DNA of 64,000 bases from Conchiformibius sp. (GCA_029984035.1 JASBYJ010000003.1:62001-126000), one strand, 5' to 3'; shown: positions 7,651-17,524, numbered from the stretch's first letter. The notes: a model not told the origin generated them from the letters alone. Numbers and translations: made by a program.

Positions 7651-9411
7651 ATGAAAAACCAAAAGATGAAACGTTTACTCTCTCATTTTCTCTTGTTGCC
7701 GGACAACGCAGCCAATCAGCTTATCCGCTTATCCAAACGCCCCGTGAAATCCGCGGTTTTATCGCTTGCATTTCTGTTGTGGTTGGCTCTGGCCTATGCC
7801 CACCGGGACACCGTCCGACACCTTGCCGCAGGCCTGTTCTCCGCATTACTCGCCCCGCAGGCGGTAATCGTGCTGCTGCTTCCCGCCTTTTTTCTGCTGT
7901 ATCCGCATCTGGCCAAGCAATCGCGCGCGGTGCAGGTCTGTGTCGCATTCATTGGCTCGCTGTGCCTGCTGGAATGGCTGATGTGGGTGCTGCCCCCGCT
8001 TATCACACATTGGCAGCTGAACGAATACCCGAACACACAACACTTCTGGAATACAGGCATCATCTTGCTTGCTTCCGCACCGGTGGCGTTTACCCTATGG
8101 CGTTTTCGTGACGGAAACCAAAGCAAGGACATCAATTTAAAAGAATTTCAAAAAATTTCCGAATGGGTGATGGGCATACATTTCAGCGACCACACCCAAA
8201 CACGGCATACAGAAACCTTTTCAGGCAGCCTGAAAAACCATGCCGCCCAGTCAACCGATAAGCTTGCCGCTCCAAGCAACACATCTTCCTGCACCTTTTC
8301 CAAACAAGACGGTGCCACCGGTTTGCAAATCGCCGCCATCTATAATCTGCTGCCCTTCTATCACGGCGACTACGGCCGCGATTTTGAAAAACCCGCCCTG
8401 CATCTGCTGCTCTGTGCTTGGGAAATGCTGCAGCACGATGCCTTGCAAGCATTCCGGCAATCCGATGACACAGACATACGGCGAAATCTCATCACCGTAT
8501 TGCAACAACGCGCCAACAGCCCGCTAGGCCAAGCGATTACACGCGTTTTATTGGCATGCGGATACAATAAAAAGCCTTTATTGCACCGTCACCCCGAAGT
8601 TTTGCAGGGGATTTGTTTAAGCGGCATGAATTTGGGTTTGAAGGGAATAGAAACAGAAATTCTGGCCAAAACCCTATTTTGCGGACAGGATTGGAGCACT
8701 GCGCAATTGCAAGGAATGCAATGTATTGATGAAGAGATAAGATTTGACTTCTCAAATGTAAAATTGAATGGGGCGGATTTATCCTATGCTTCCAAAGGCT
8801 TTTTCACAAGAGCTGATTTTGTTCAATCCAAACTTCATGGCGCAAAACTTACCTACACCGCAATCGAGAACGCCGATTTTTCCCATTCGCTACTTTTCAA
8901 AACCGACTTTTCCTATTCTGATATACACAACACCCGCTTTGCAGATGCCCGTCTAAACTATGCCATTTTTCTCAATGCCCATCTTTCTCTCATAGATTTT
9001 TCCCGTGCCAACGTTGGTGACGGTAATTTTTCAAAATCCACTTTACATCAAGGAAATTTCGCCCATGCCGCTTTACACAAAGCAAACTTTAAAAATCTCA
9101 ATCTCAGCCTAAGCAATTTCATGTTTGCCCGATATTTGTCGGCAGAGAAATTACTGGAAAGCGCATCCTGCCAAGCCTGCCTGATAGATGCGGAAACTTT
9201 TGACCGCTTTTCCCCAAAAGAGCAGGAACAATTACGGCAACACGGTGTGATTTCCGTCTATTCGGGTTCGCAGCCGATTACCCAAAAATTGATTTGCAAC
9301 AGCCAAGTACATCAAGCCTGTTTGTCCTATCTCGCCGAAGAAGTCCCCTACTCCATCGATTTAGACAAAACCCGCGCCGCCAATCCGGATTGGGATATTT
9401 CAATAGAATAA
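7651..9411 (+). CDS. Membrane-anchored pentapeptide-repeat protein
   Basis: A 586-residue protein. The N-terminal 150 residues hold four hydrophobic segments (near 33-50, 65-88, 93-117 and 128-150). A linker follows that contains SGSLK from an in-gene uptake sequence at 8219-8235, then a helical region. From about residue 365 to 495 there is a clear pentapeptide-repeat helix with five-residue spacing (NGADLSYAS, ENADFSHSL, KTDFSYSD, RANVGDGNFS). Such right-handed beta-helices serve as binding scaffolds. The position after the sulfatase gene (45-base gap with an uptake sequence) suggests co-transcription. I do not recognise this exact architecture; base composition falls in the repeat region. 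Confidence 0.8.
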   Translation: MKNQKMKRLLSHFLLLPDNAANQLIRLSKRPVKSAVLSLAFLLWLALAYAHRDTVRHLAAGLFSALLAPQAVIVLLLPAFFLLYPHLAKQSRAVQVCVAFIGSLCLLEWLMWVLPPLITHWQLNEYPNTQHFWNTGIILLASAPVAFTLWRFRDGNQSKDINLKEFQKISEWVMGIHFSDHTQTRHTETFSGSLKNHAAQSTDKLAAPSNTSSCTFSKQDGATGLQIAAIYNLLPFYHGDYGRDFEKPALHLLLCAWEMLQHDALQAFRQSDDTDIRRNLITVLQQRANSPLGQAITRVLLACGYNKKPLLHRHPEVLQGICLSGMNLGLKGIETEILAKTLFCGQDWSTAQLQGMQCIDEEIRFDFSNVKLNGADLSYASKGFFTRADFVQSKLHGAKLTYTAIENADFSHSLLFKTDFSYSDIHNTRFADARLNYAIFLNAHLSLIDFSRANVGDGNFSKSTLHQGNFAHAALHKANFKNLNLSLSNFMFARYLSAEKLLESASCQACLIDAETFDRFSPKEQEQLRQHGVISVYSGSQPITQKLICNSQVHQACLSYLAEEVPYSIDLDKTRAANPDWDISIE

Positions 9412-9528
9412 TTATGTAAGCAAAGCATTTCGTCCCTACGCACCGCATTCTCCATGCCTAATTCAAGACATGACCGCCCATTATCCGACAGGGATCAATC
9501 AACGCCCCACGCCACAGCAGCCCAAACT

Positions 9529-9557
9529 TTTCAGGCAGCCCGACAGGCTGCCTGAAA
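9529..9557. terminator. Bidirectional DUS-pair terminator between convergent genes
   Basis: 12-bp stem TTTCAGGCAGCC (9529-9540) with GGCTGCCTGAAA (9546-9557) and a 5-base loop. It sits between the rightward pentapeptide-repeat gene and the leftward DUF2339 gene and can serve both. Confidence 0.75.
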
Positions 9558-9576
9558 TACATTTATCCTTCTCCAA

Positions 9577-12500
9577 TCATCCATCTTGTTCATTGTGCGG
9601 CGGCACAGGCGCAAACCAGCCCACCGCCACCATCATCAACCCTACCGCGATAAACGACACAATACGGGCAATGCCGCCGCTGTCGGCCAATTCCACAAAA
9701 AACAGTTTCGCCACCACCAAGCCCAGCAATGCCGCGCCTGCCTGCCAGCGCAAACGGTTCAGGCTGCGGTTGCCCGTAATCATCAAGGCAATGCCCATAG
9801 CCGTCCACACCACCGACAAGGCTGCCTGAAGGGGAAAAGACGACAACAAATCAGACAAATTCCAAGCGATGCCGCCGAAAAAATAACCGCCGCGCAACAC
9901 CTCCGCACTCACGGCAAACCATGCCGCCACACCCGCCGTCCAAAGCGGAACTTTGCGGGTATCCGCCGCCGCCCAACACATCGCCGCACCCAACACAAAC
10001 ACAGGATTGAGCAAGGGCAGATACCGCCAAGGCGCAGACGGCTCGACAACATTTGCATAAAGCAGCCACACGGCACACCAAGCCGCCAAAACCAGCGCAC
10101 AAAAATGACGGTAGGTCGGAGCGGAATGGCGCAGCCATTTCGATAAAGCACGGCCGCCATACGCACACGCATACCATACCGTACACAATACCAAACCCGA
10201 CAATGTGATATGCCACACGCGGCCGGTATGCTCCGTAATGAAAAGCAACCACAAAACGGTAAACAACATCAAACCGAAAGCATGCACAAACGCAGGCGCA
10301 CGGTCGTTTTGCAAACGCAGAATCCAGAAGTTCAACAGCGTGGCGGCAGCCAACACCGCAAGATTGGGCGGATACGGCTGCCAAAGCAAAGCGAAAACCA
10401 CGCCGAACGCCAAAGCCGCCTGCGCGCCCTGACGCCAAGACAACATCAACGCAACAGCAGCCCAAAGCGCAAACCAAACCACAGCACCCCAGTTTTCAGG
10501 CAGCACAGGCAGATTCAACAAAGCCGCCAATCCGAAGCCGCACGATACCGCCACCGCAGTCCAAGCACTGATTGCGGCGAAATCCGAATACCGCTGCCGT
10601 TGCATCAGCCGTGCGGCAGCAGCTATCAACACAGCCGCCGCCAGCCAGTACAGGCTTCCGGCAGAGCCATACGCTCTCTTATGTATACCGGACCAAGCAT
10701 CGTTGGTCGGCAAATACCGGATTTCAGGGTAGTGATACCAAGCTACCATACAAAACAGCAGCAAACCGACCGCCAACAACACCTCTGCCGCCGCACCGAT
10801 ATATTTGCGGCAAAGCGGCCACAACACCAATACCGAAGCCAATACCGGGAATACGCCGTTTTCAGGCAGCCACAACAGCGGCAGCAGCATCAGATGCACA
10901 CCCGCCGCCACCACCGATATACCGCGCAACCATTGTTCCCAAAGCGCTTTACCCCCGTTGCGACCCAATACCGCCACTACCGCGCCGCCTGCCGCCGTCC
11001 ACAATGCGCGGGACACTTCCTGCATCAGGACGGGATAGGAATCAGTAAACCAATGGTACTGCGCCAATTGCAGCAACGCCGCCACGATGCCCACCAACAG
11101 CGCGCCGAGCCGCAACCACGGCTGGCGCAGATATGTGCCGAAAGCATATACCAAAGCCGCTTCCAAACTCCAGATTGCCGCCGTCCATTGCCCGTTCAAA
11201 GCAAAAGGCACGCTTAAAGTAAAGAAAACCGCCGCCAATACGGCGCACGCCGCCCGAAAAACAGGCTGTCGCACCGCCAATACGGCAACCGCCGCATAGG
11301 CCGCCGCAAATGCCAATGCCGACCACGCCGCGCCATAAGGCATATCCGCCACCATACGGTATTGCAGCGAAAACGCCGCCAAAGCAGTGCCGCACAACAG
11401 TGCGGCGTCCAAACGCCCGATATGCACGCCGTATTGCACCGCATGTCGCCACAAAGCAGCCAAATCCGCATCGTTATCGGCTTCAGGCAGCCCTTTCTCC
11501 CCGTTCAGGCAGGCAAAACGCCACACCACCCAAGTGTATAAAGCGGCGTGATAAAGCAAAAACGGCTCCGTTGTTACAAAATGTTCGGGCGTATAAGCAC
11601 GCGCACCCCACAGCATACCAATCAAAAACGTGCCCACGAAACCGATGAGGTTTAAAGAACGCCACGATTTAAACCAAGCGATTACCGCAATACCGGTATT
11701 CAACAAAGCCAAATAGGCAAACAGCACCACATGGCTGCCGCTGCCGGACACCAGTACCGGCGTAACCACACCGCCGGCCGCAGCGATTTGCGCCAATATC
11801 AAAGCATCGCCGCGCACCGCCAAAACAATCATCGCAACCACAATCGCAACCAAGCAGGCAAACGCCACGGAGACAGGCAGCAAATGATGCAGTCTCAAAG
11901 CCGCCAACACCGTAAGATACAGTACCGCCATACCGAAGCCCTGCACGGCCAATCCGTAGGTTCGGCGTTTGCGGGCCAACCTGCCGCCCGACCACACCGC
12001 CGCCGCACCGAGTGCCGCAACGCTGAAATAGCGCGCTTCAATCGGAAAATGAACATATTCCGCCGCCAGCCTTAACAAAAACGCCAAGCCCAAAAACAAC
12101 AGCACCATGCCGGTTTTCAACAAAGGATTGCCGTGCCAAAACCATGTCCAAAGCGGATTAGACGCGTTTTGCCGCTCCGCATCGCGGCGCCTTTTCACCT
12201 TATAAACCTGCCTTGGCGGATTGGAAGCTGCAGTATCCGAAGCGCGGGCAGAAGCCTGCACAAAAGAAGCGGACGGCTCAGGCGGGGCTGCCTGAAAACC
12301 GCCCGTATCATCGTTTTTCGTTTTGTTCTCCAATCCCGACCGAAAGGCCGAAACCGGCATATGGTCTTCCCTATGGGCGGAACGGGCTGCCTGAACAAAA
12401 CGCGGCGGCATATCCGATACCGCTTGCGGCCTTTGGATATCCATATCGCGGCCATCGCCGCCCTGTTTGGCCACAGAAGCCGCCTGAAAAGCTTCCGCCG

Positions 12501-12723
12501 CCCGATTTGGCCTGTCTGCCGGTTCGGATTTCGCCTCAGACACCGAATAACGGGCCACAACACCCCTCATGGCTTTCAGGTGGGTTTCCAGCTTCTCCAA
12601 ACGCTGCTGCAACACTTTATTTTGATAAAGCAAATAAACCACAGCGGCAAACAGCAACACCTCTTGCTGATATCCCAACAAGGCAAAACACACGCCCAAA
12701 AAGACAAATAGCAATATCTCCAT
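9577..12723 (-). CDS. DUF2339 multi-pass membrane protein
   Basis: A 1,048-residue protein. A first hydrophobic segment and a coiled-coil-like stretch (LQQRLEKLETHLKAM, near 39-53) are followed by a disordered, Ser/Pro/Asp-rich linker to about residue 190. Some 25 or more membrane spans then run to the C-terminus, the arrangement of the DUF2339 family (large predicted inner-membrane proteins, function unknown). The sequence from WFWHGNPLLKTGMVLLFLGLAFLLR on is a typical family block. The ATG at 12723 is chosen over a GTG at 12729 because the GGGAG ribosome site is then seven bases away. It appears to be a single-gene transcript. Confidence 0.85.
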   Translation of the reverse strand: MEILLFVFLGVCFALLGYQQEVLLFAAVVYLLYQNKVLQQRLEKLETHLKAMRGVVARYSVSEAKSEPADRPNRAAEAFQAASVAKQGGDGRDMDIQRPQAVSDMPPRFVQAARSAHREDHMPVSAFRSGLENKTKNDDTGGFQAAPPEPSASFVQASARASDTAASNPPRQVYKVKRRRDAERQNASNPLWTWFWHGNPLLKTGMVLLFLGLAFLLRLAAEYVHFPIEARYFSVAALGAAAVWSGGRLARKRRTYGLAVQGFGMAVLYLTVLAALRLHHLLPVSVAFACLVAIVVAMIVLAVRGDALILAQIAAAGGVVTPVLVSGSGSHVVLFAYLALLNTGIAVIAWFKSWRSLNLIGFVGTFLIGMLWGARAYTPEHFVTTEPFLLYHAALYTWVVWRFACLNGEKGLPEADNDADLAALWRHAVQYGVHIGRLDAALLCGTALAAFSLQYRMVADMPYGAAWSALAFAAAYAAVAVLAVRQPVFRAACAVLAAVFFTLSVPFALNGQWTAAIWSLEAALVYAFGTYLRQPWLRLGALLVGIVAALLQLAQYHWFTDSYPVLMQEVSRALWTAAGGAVVAVLGRNGGKALWEQWLRGISVVAAGVHLMLLPLLWLPENGVFPVLASVLVLWPLCRKYIGAAAEVLLAVGLLLFCMVAWYHYPEIRYLPTNDAWSGIHKRAYGSAGSLYWLAAAVLIAAAARLMQRQRYSDFAAISAWTAVAVSCGFGLAALLNLPVLPENWGAVVWFALWAAVALMLSWRQGAQAALAFGVVFALLWQPYPPNLAVLAAATLLNFWILRLQNDRAPAFVHAFGLMLFTVLWLLFITEHTGRVWHITLSGLVLCTVWYACAYGGRALSKWLRHSAPTYRHFCALVLAAWCAVWLLYANVVEPSAPWRYLPLLNPVFVLGAAMCWAAADTRKVPLWTAGVAAWFAVSAEVLRGGYFFGGIAWNLSDLLSSFPLQAALSVVWTAMGIALMITGNRSLNRLRWQAGAALLGLVVAKLFFVELADSGGIARIVSFIAVGLMMVAVGWFAPVPPHNEQDG

Positions 12724-13021
12724 TATCACGCTCCCTGCAGTCGGAATATCTTATTACCACCCGGCTTATCCGGCCGTCAAGCCTTACCGCCTGCCGCCGC
12801 ATCCACACATCCCAAATGCCGCCGTTAAAAAACAGCAGCATAAGCATCCGCATTTTACATAAACTTCAAAGAAAATAAATCCCCGAACCATCGACAACCT
12901 GACTGCATTCCTTCCCTTTGCTATACTGTGCTGCCTGAAAATTCGGCACGCCGTTTCCCAACGCAATCCGCACGCAGCACATTGCCAAGCCCACCGAAAA
13001 CACAAGACAAAGGAAAACACT

Positions 13022-13960
13022 ATGGCCATACAATGGTTTCCCGGTCATATGAACAAAGCCAAAAAAGCCATTGCCGAACGCATCAAAAGCGTTGATATGG
13101 TGATTGAAATGTTGGACGCACGTCTTCCCGCCTCCAGCGAAAACCCGCTACTGGCACAACTTGCACGCGGCAAACCCAAACTCAAAATCCTCAACAAACA
13201 GGATTTGGCAGACCCCGAACGCACCGCCGTCTGGCTCTCGCACTACAACGCCCAAACCGATACCCGCGCTCTCGCACTCGACGCCTCGGACAACAACGCC
13301 ACAGCCAAAATCACCCGCGCCTGCCGCGAAATGCTGCCCGGCAGAAACGGCATAGACAAACCCCTGCGCGTATTGATTTTCGGCATTCCCAACGTTGGCA
13401 AGTCCACTCTCATCAACGGCATGACCGGCAAAAAATCCGCCAAAACCGGCAACGAACCCGGTATCACCAAAGCCGAACAACGCCTCTTCCTTGCCGACGA
13501 CTTCTGGCTCTACGACACCCCCGGAATGTTGTGGCCGAAAATCATCGTAGAAGAAAGCGGCTACAACCTGGCCGCTTCAGGCGCAGTCGGCCGCAATGCC
13601 CTGGACGAAGAAGAAGTCGCCCTGGAGCTGCTGGATTATCTCCGCCGCCACTACCTGCCACTGCTGCAACGCCGCTACCAAGCCGACAAAGACCCTTCAA
13701 GCCATTGGCAGGACACCGAATGGCTCGAATGGATAGCCCGCAGGCGCGGTGCCGTATTAAGCGGCGGACGCATCAACTACCAAAAAGCCGCAGAAAACGT
13801 CCTTACCGATTTCCGTGACGGACAAATCGGCAGAATCACCCTAGAAACCCCGCAACAATGGGCCGACTGGTTCAAAAAAGCGCGGCAAAAAGAAGCCGCG
13901 CTGAAAGCCGAACGTGAAGCGCGCAAAGCCGCCAGGAAAGGACATACGCAGGAAACCTGA
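13022..13960 (+). CDS. ylqF: Ribosome biogenesis GTPase YlqF/RbgA
   Basis: A 312-residue circularly permuted GTPase: the G4 motif NKQD (58-61) comes before G1 GIPNVGKS (121-128) and G3 DTPG (165-168), the order diagnostic of YlqF/RbgA, which acts late in large-subunit assembly. The N-terminus MAIQWFPGHMNKAKK is the family hallmark. The C-terminal helical domain ends in a Lys/Arg/Ala-rich tail likely to contact rRNA. The ATG is eight bases after an AAAGGAAAA ribosome site. The gene stands alone between the divergent DUF2339 gene and fdx. Confidence 0.96.
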   Translation: MAIQWFPGHMNKAKKAIAERIKSVDMVIEMLDARLPASSENPLLAQLARGKPKLKILNKQDLADPERTAVWLSHYNAQTDTRALALDASDNNATAKITRACREMLPGRNGIDKPLRVLIFGIPNVGKSTLINGMTGKKSAKTGNEPGITKAEQRLFLADDFWLYDTPGMLWPKIIVEESGYNLAASGAVGRNALDEEEVALELLDYLRRHYLPLLQRRYQADKDPSSHWQDTEWLEWIARRRGAVLSGGRINYQKAAENVLTDFRDGQIGRITLETPQQWADWFKKARQKEAALKAEREARKAARKGHTQET

Positions 13961-14030
13961 CGGCATCTTTTCAGGCAGCGTAAGGCAGCTTCAGCCTCTC
14001 CTTGCCCATTAACGGCAAAAAACAAAATAT

Positions 14031-14046
14031 TTCAGGCTGCCTGAAA
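14031..14046. repeat. DNA uptake sequence upstream of fdx
   Basis: A full single copy, TTTCAGGCTGCCTGAA with a further A, between ylqF and fdx. A broken copy (CAGGCAGCG) is about 60 bases upstream. Confidence 0.8.
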
Positions 14047-14145
14047 ACAAAAACCCCTCAAAACAAACGGCTTTTTACTGTTTTCCAAACGCACTTTTGC
14101 GCTACAATCGCCCCCCGACACAATCATGAAAACAGGAACACCACC

Positions 14146-14481
14146 ATGCCTAAAATCACCGTTTTGCCCCATCACACCCTTTGTCCGGAAGGCAAAACCA
14201 TCGAAACCGCTTCGGGCGGCACTCTCTGCGACATTCTGCTGGATAACGGTATCGACATCGACCACGCCTGTGAAAAATCATGCGCCTGCACCACCTGCCA
14301 CGTTATCATACGCAAAGGCTTCGACAGCTTGGCAGAACCCACCGTATTGGAAGAAGACCTGCTCGACCAGGCATGGGGATTGGAAGCCGAGTCGCGCCTA
14401 AGCTGCCAAGCCGTATTGGCCGATGAAGATTTGATTGTCGAAATTCCCAAATACACCATCAATCATGCACGCGAACATTGA
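14146..14481 (+). CDS. fdx: [2Fe-2S] ferredoxin, ISC type
   Basis: A 111-residue ferredoxin. The cluster ligands follow the adrenodoxin/Isc pattern: Cys42, Cys48 and Cys51 in ACEKSCACTTCHV, then Cys87 in RLSCQAV; Cys46 is the extra semi-conserved cysteine. The ending EIPKYTINHAREH is typical of ISC Fdx, which gives electrons to the iron-sulfur assembly machinery in the cytosol. No other isc gene is nearby, so it is separated from iscSUA-hscBA. The ATG has an ACAGGAACA ribosome site 6-10 bases upstream. Confidence 0.95.
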   Translation: MPKITVLPHHTLCPEGKTIETASGGTLCDILLDNGIDIDHACEKSCACTTCHVIIRKGFDSLAEPTVLEEDLLDQAWGLEAESRLSCQAVLADEDLIVEIPKYTINHAREH

Positions 14482-14611
14482 ATTTTAAACATACATTCAG
14501 TTAAAATTTTATGCTTCGCCACGCTATCTAAATAGCCCGAAACATTCCCACCCCACGCTGCCTGAAACAACCGCAATCCATTTCAGGCAGCCTTTTGAAA
14601 AGGAAAGTATC

Positions 14612-15481
14612 ATGACAAAAAAACTGGTTGTCGCCATGTCCACTGCTTGTTTGGATTACTATCCTTATTATCATGAAATATACATCTTGCCGCTCAACAT
14701 TAAAATCGGCAAGGAAACCTATATCGACGGCAAAACCATCACTGCCGAACAACTTGAAGACTGGATGCTCAAACATCCTAACGAATTGGCGAGAACCTCT
14801 CCGCCCAACCCCAACACTATCGCCAAATTTTTTGCCAAAGTGATGGATGAAGGTTATGAAGAGGTTCTGTTTATATCCATGTCTTCCGAATTAAGTAAAA
14901 CCGTTCTGGCCATCAAGGAAGCGATACAATTATTTGCCGGCCGTCTCAAAATCCACGTTTTCGATACCAAGTCATGCTCTTTTCCCGAAGGCTTTATGGC
15001 ATTAGAAGCGGAAAGGTGCTTTCAAAAAGGCATGACGATGGAAAATACTCTGGCACGTTTACGGCATCTGCGCAGAAATAATACCTTAATGTTTGCAGTA
15101 AACGAATTGAACTATTTGGTAGGCAACGGACGTTTATCCGCCACTGCAGGATTCGTCGCCAATGCGCTCAATATCAAGCCCATCATTACCATCAATTCGG
15201 AAGGGCAAGCCGTTGTTACCGAAAAAATCATGAGTTTCAAACGTGCCATGTACAATATGACCACCCAATTAAAAGGTTATATGAAAAAAACACCCGGTAA
15301 AAATTATGTATATCTGCTGTACACGGGCAAACCGCGCGAATGGTTTCACGAATTCGAACAGCTGGTAGAAGAACGTTGCGGCTTAAAAGACCTGCCTGCC
15401 TTTCCCATCAGTCCCGTTGTTTCGGCACACTCGGGGCCTAATTCGGTCGGTTTCGGCATTTTTTGGGATTATGACCGCTAA
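14612..15481 (+). CDS. DegV-family fatty-acid-binding-type protein
   Basis: A 289-residue protein of the DegV family, which binds fatty acids; Gram-positive relatives (FakB) present them to a fatty-acid kinase. Recognisable blocks are YEEVLFISMSSELSKT (lipid-head contact region), HVFDTKSCSFPEGFMALEA and the C-terminal VSAHSGPNSVGFGIFW. The usual N-terminal DSTADL is altered to MSTACLDYY. No FakA kinase gene is in the window, so the use of the protein here is open. A good ribosome site (AAAGGAAAG) precedes the ATG and a strong hairpin terminator follows. Confidence 0.85.
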   Translation: MTKKLVVAMSTACLDYYPYYHEIYILPLNIKIGKETYIDGKTITAEQLEDWMLKHPNELARTSPPNPNTIAKFFAKVMDEGYEEVLFISMSSELSKTVLAIKEAIQLFAGRLKIHVFDTKSCSFPEGFMALEAERCFQKGMTMENTLARLRHLRRNNTLMFAVNELNYLVGNGRLSATAGFVANALNIKPIITINSEGQAVVTEKIMSFKRAMYNMTTQLKGYMKKTPGKNYVYLLYTGKPREWFHEFEQLVEERCGLKDLPAFPISPVVSAHSGPNSVGFGIFWDYDR

Positions 15482-15563
15482 CCCGGTTGCAGCTTGATGC
15501 ATTTGTATAAACCATATGCCAACTATCTATTGATTATCCCGTTTTTGATAGACAAGATAACAA

Positions 15564-15587
15564 AAGCCCCGATACCTGTCGGGGCTT
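15564..15587 (+). terminator. Rho-independent terminator after the degV-like gene
   Basis: A 9-bp GC-rich stem AAGCCCCGA/TCGGGGCTT with a 6-base loop, followed by CTTCG. It is one of the few terminators in the window not built from uptake sequences. An uptake-sequence copy lies immediately after it. Confidence 0.8.
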
Positions 15588-15724
15588 CTTCGTTTCAGGC
15601 AGCCTGAAACAGATTGGCCACACAATCGTTTCATACGGCTGAAAACATCAATCACTGAAAATATAAAACAGATTACACAGGGTCAGACTATATCCGTTAT
15701 TTTCATTTCAACTCCAACCACTAT

Positions 15725-16339
15725 TTACTGAGGCACCACTTCCATCACGTCCACACCTTTGGGCGGCGTAAAACGGAACAAATCACGCGGCAAAGTCGCC
15801 TGCATTTGCACATCGTTAAAACGAATGGCCGTCAGATTGCCCAAACTGTCCTTCAGCTCCATAGCAGCCAATTGTCCGTTGCGGAAACCGATGCGGATAA
15901 AGTGGTAACCTGCATTATCCTGCTTGGGTTCGGCCAAAACATAATCTATACCGTCTTTGCTGCCATCTTCTTTCAGATGATAGCTGCCGTCCAAAGCCTG
16001 CTTGTCCGACAAAATCGCCGCAGGGCTGCCGCCTATCGTTTGCGTCTGAGAAGACTTGCTGACCTGTTTCAAATCAACGTCATACAGCCAAATCGTTTTA
16101 CCGTCGCCCACAATCAGCTGCCGGTAAGGACGCTCATATTCCCAGCGGAACAAACCCGGACGCAAAATATGGAAAGAGCCGCTCTGGGCTTTTTTTTGCG
16201 ACTGTACCGTTTGGGTGAATTTGCCGCTAACGGAGTTAGTGTTTTGATTGAACGCTTTCAAATCGTCCACCGCTCCTGCTTGCGATGTTAACGCCCATGC
16301 CGCCAATAAAACCGCAGCTGTGGTTTTCCAAATATCCAT
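15725..16339 (-). CDS. lolA: Outer-membrane lipoprotein carrier LolA
   Basis: A 204-residue periplasmic chaperone that takes lipoproteins from the inner-membrane LolCDE complex to the outer-membrane receptor LolB. A signal peptide (about residues 1-23, cleavage after SQAGA) is followed by the LolA beta-half-barrel with SVSGKFTQTVQSQ, PGLFRWEYERPYRQLIVGDGKTIWLYD and NLTAIRFNDVQ, all conserved family blocks. Two adjacent ATGs (16342 and 16339) are possible; the second has the better distance to the GGAG box. It is transcribed leftward as a single gene. Confidence 0.95.
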   Translation of the reverse strand: MDIWKTTAAVLLAAWALTSQAGAVDDLKAFNQNTNSVSGKFTQTVQSQKKAQSGSFHILRPGLFRWEYERPYRQLIVGDGKTIWLYDVDLKQVSKSSQTQTIGGSPAAILSDKQALDGSYHLKEDGSKDGIDYVLAEPKQDNAGYHFIRIGFRNGQLAAMELKDSLGNLTAIRFNDVQMQATLPRDLFRFTPPKGVDVMEVVPQ

Positions 16340-16342
16340 CAT

Positions 16343-16709
16343 CTCGCTCCCGTTATCAGAAAAATGGCAGCATCTTAACACTTCAGGCAGCCTGAAAGCG
16401 TTTTTACACGTTAAAAACCGCAAAACTGTTTATGGTCGGTACGGTTTTTTTCATACAAAAGGCAAACCCCAGACAACATAAACCATACGGCGAGATAAGC
16501 CCGCACCATATACAGACAGCCTGCTCAATCCGCTGCGCCGCAAACGGTCAATCCATTGCCGCATATCTGATGCCGGCCTTTTCCCATTCTATTTCAGCCA
16601 TGCGTTTTTCACACCGATAAAGCAAATACAGGCTGCCTGAAACTTTTCAGGCAGCCTTTTTGCAAACAGCTTCAATCGGATATTCGCACTTTGCCGTATT
16701 TCTAAAGGC
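16343..16709. other. Intergenic region between lolA and dut
   Basis: About 370 bases with uptake sequences near 16382 and a hairpin at 16630-16657. Short rightward frames (for instance 16432-16620) have no ribosome site or recognisable product. No RNA gene seen. Confidence 0.5.
16630..16657. terminator. DUS-pair hairpin downstream of dut
   Basis: Inverted uptake sequences (AGGCTGCCTGAAA with TTCAGGCAGCCT) 52 bases beyond the dut stop. The T-run (CCTTTTTGC) is on the rightward side, so termination of leftward dut would rely mainly on the stem. Confidence 0.6.
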
Positions 16710-17162
16710 TCAAGCCAAACCCGTACTCCCAAAACCGCCTTCGCCGCGGCTGCTTTGTTCAAACTCATCCACCACCTCAAACGCCGCACGCACCACAGGC
16801 ACAATCACCATTTGCGCGATACGTTCAAAGGGTTGGACAGTAAACGGCTGACCGCTTCTGTTCCATAAGGAAACCATCAGCTCGCCCTGGTAATCCGAAT
16901 CAATCAAACCGACCAAATTGCCTAACACGATACCGTGCTTATGACCCAATCCGGAACGCGGCAAAAGAGTTGCCGCCAAATCGGGATTATCGAGATAAAT
17001 GGCCAAACCCGTTGGAATCAAAGCGGTTTCACCTGCCGCCAACACCAGCGGTTCTGAGATGCAGGCGCGCAAATCCAAACCTGCCGAACCTTCGGTGGCA
17101 TAGGCAGGCAGTTTGTCTGCGATTTCGGGACGGAGGATTTTCAGTTGTACGGTACGGTTCAT
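16710..17162 (-). CDS. dut: dUTP pyrophosphatase (dUTPase)
   Basis: A 150-residue trimeric dUTPase that splits dUTP to dUMP and pyrophosphate, keeping uracil out of DNA. All five family motifs are present: GSAGLDLRA, LPRSGLGHKHGIVLGN, GLIDSDYQGELMVSLWN, ERIAQMVI and the C-terminal RGEGGFGSTG arm. ATG 17162 (MNRTVQLKI) gives the usual N-terminus; in-frame ATGs at 17180/17177 would add MMDIHA. Together with dcd at the left end it forms the dUMP supply route for thymidylate. Confidence 0.96.
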   Translation of the reverse strand: MNRTVQLKILRPEIADKLPAYATEGSAGLDLRACISEPLVLAAGETALIPTGLAIYLDNPDLAATLLPRSGLGHKHGIVLGNLVGLIDSDYQGELMVSLWNRSGQPFTVQPFERIAQMVIVPVVRAAFEVVDEFEQSSRGEGGFGSTGLA

Positions 17163-17213
17163 AGCATGGATATCCATCATCAAAAATCGGTTGGGCATTC
17201 AGGCAGCCCGAGT

Positions 17214-17519
17214 TCAGCTTTTTTGCCGCCACATCAAATAATCGCGCAACGGCGGTGCGGGCGGATTGATGCAGTGCGGGCAAACGGACGTCCCTTCTTC
17301 TTCATCGTCAAAACCGTCCAAATGACCTGCATTCGGGTCAAAACGGCTTTGCTGCATCACTGCCTGAACCAATGCCTGCTGCTGCACGGGGTCAAAACAA
17401 TAAGCGCTTAGAATTTCACGCAATAATTCGTTTTCGGCTTCGGAAAAACCTGCGGCATATGCAGCAATCATGCGGCGGTAATCGTCATGGGTGATTTTTT
17501 CTGCCAATATGCTCTGCAT
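17214..17519 (-). CDS. Hypothetical protein with a CPHC motif
   Basis: A 101-residue acidic protein I do not recognise. The first 70 residues look helical (ILAEKITHDDYRRMIAAYAAGF and so on); then an acidic stretch DGFDDEEEGTS precedes CPHCINPPAPPL, a CxxC that could bind a metal or act in redox, though only one pair is present. It lies 5 bases downstream of suhB and 51 upstream of dut, all leftward, so the three are probably co-transcribed. Confidence 0.6.
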   Translation of the reverse strand: MQSILAEKITHDDYRRMIAAYAAGFSEAENELLREILSAYCFDPVQQQALVQAVMQQSRFDPNAGHLDGFDDEEEGTSVCPHCINPPAPPLRDYLMWRQKS

Positions 17520-17524
17520 GATGT

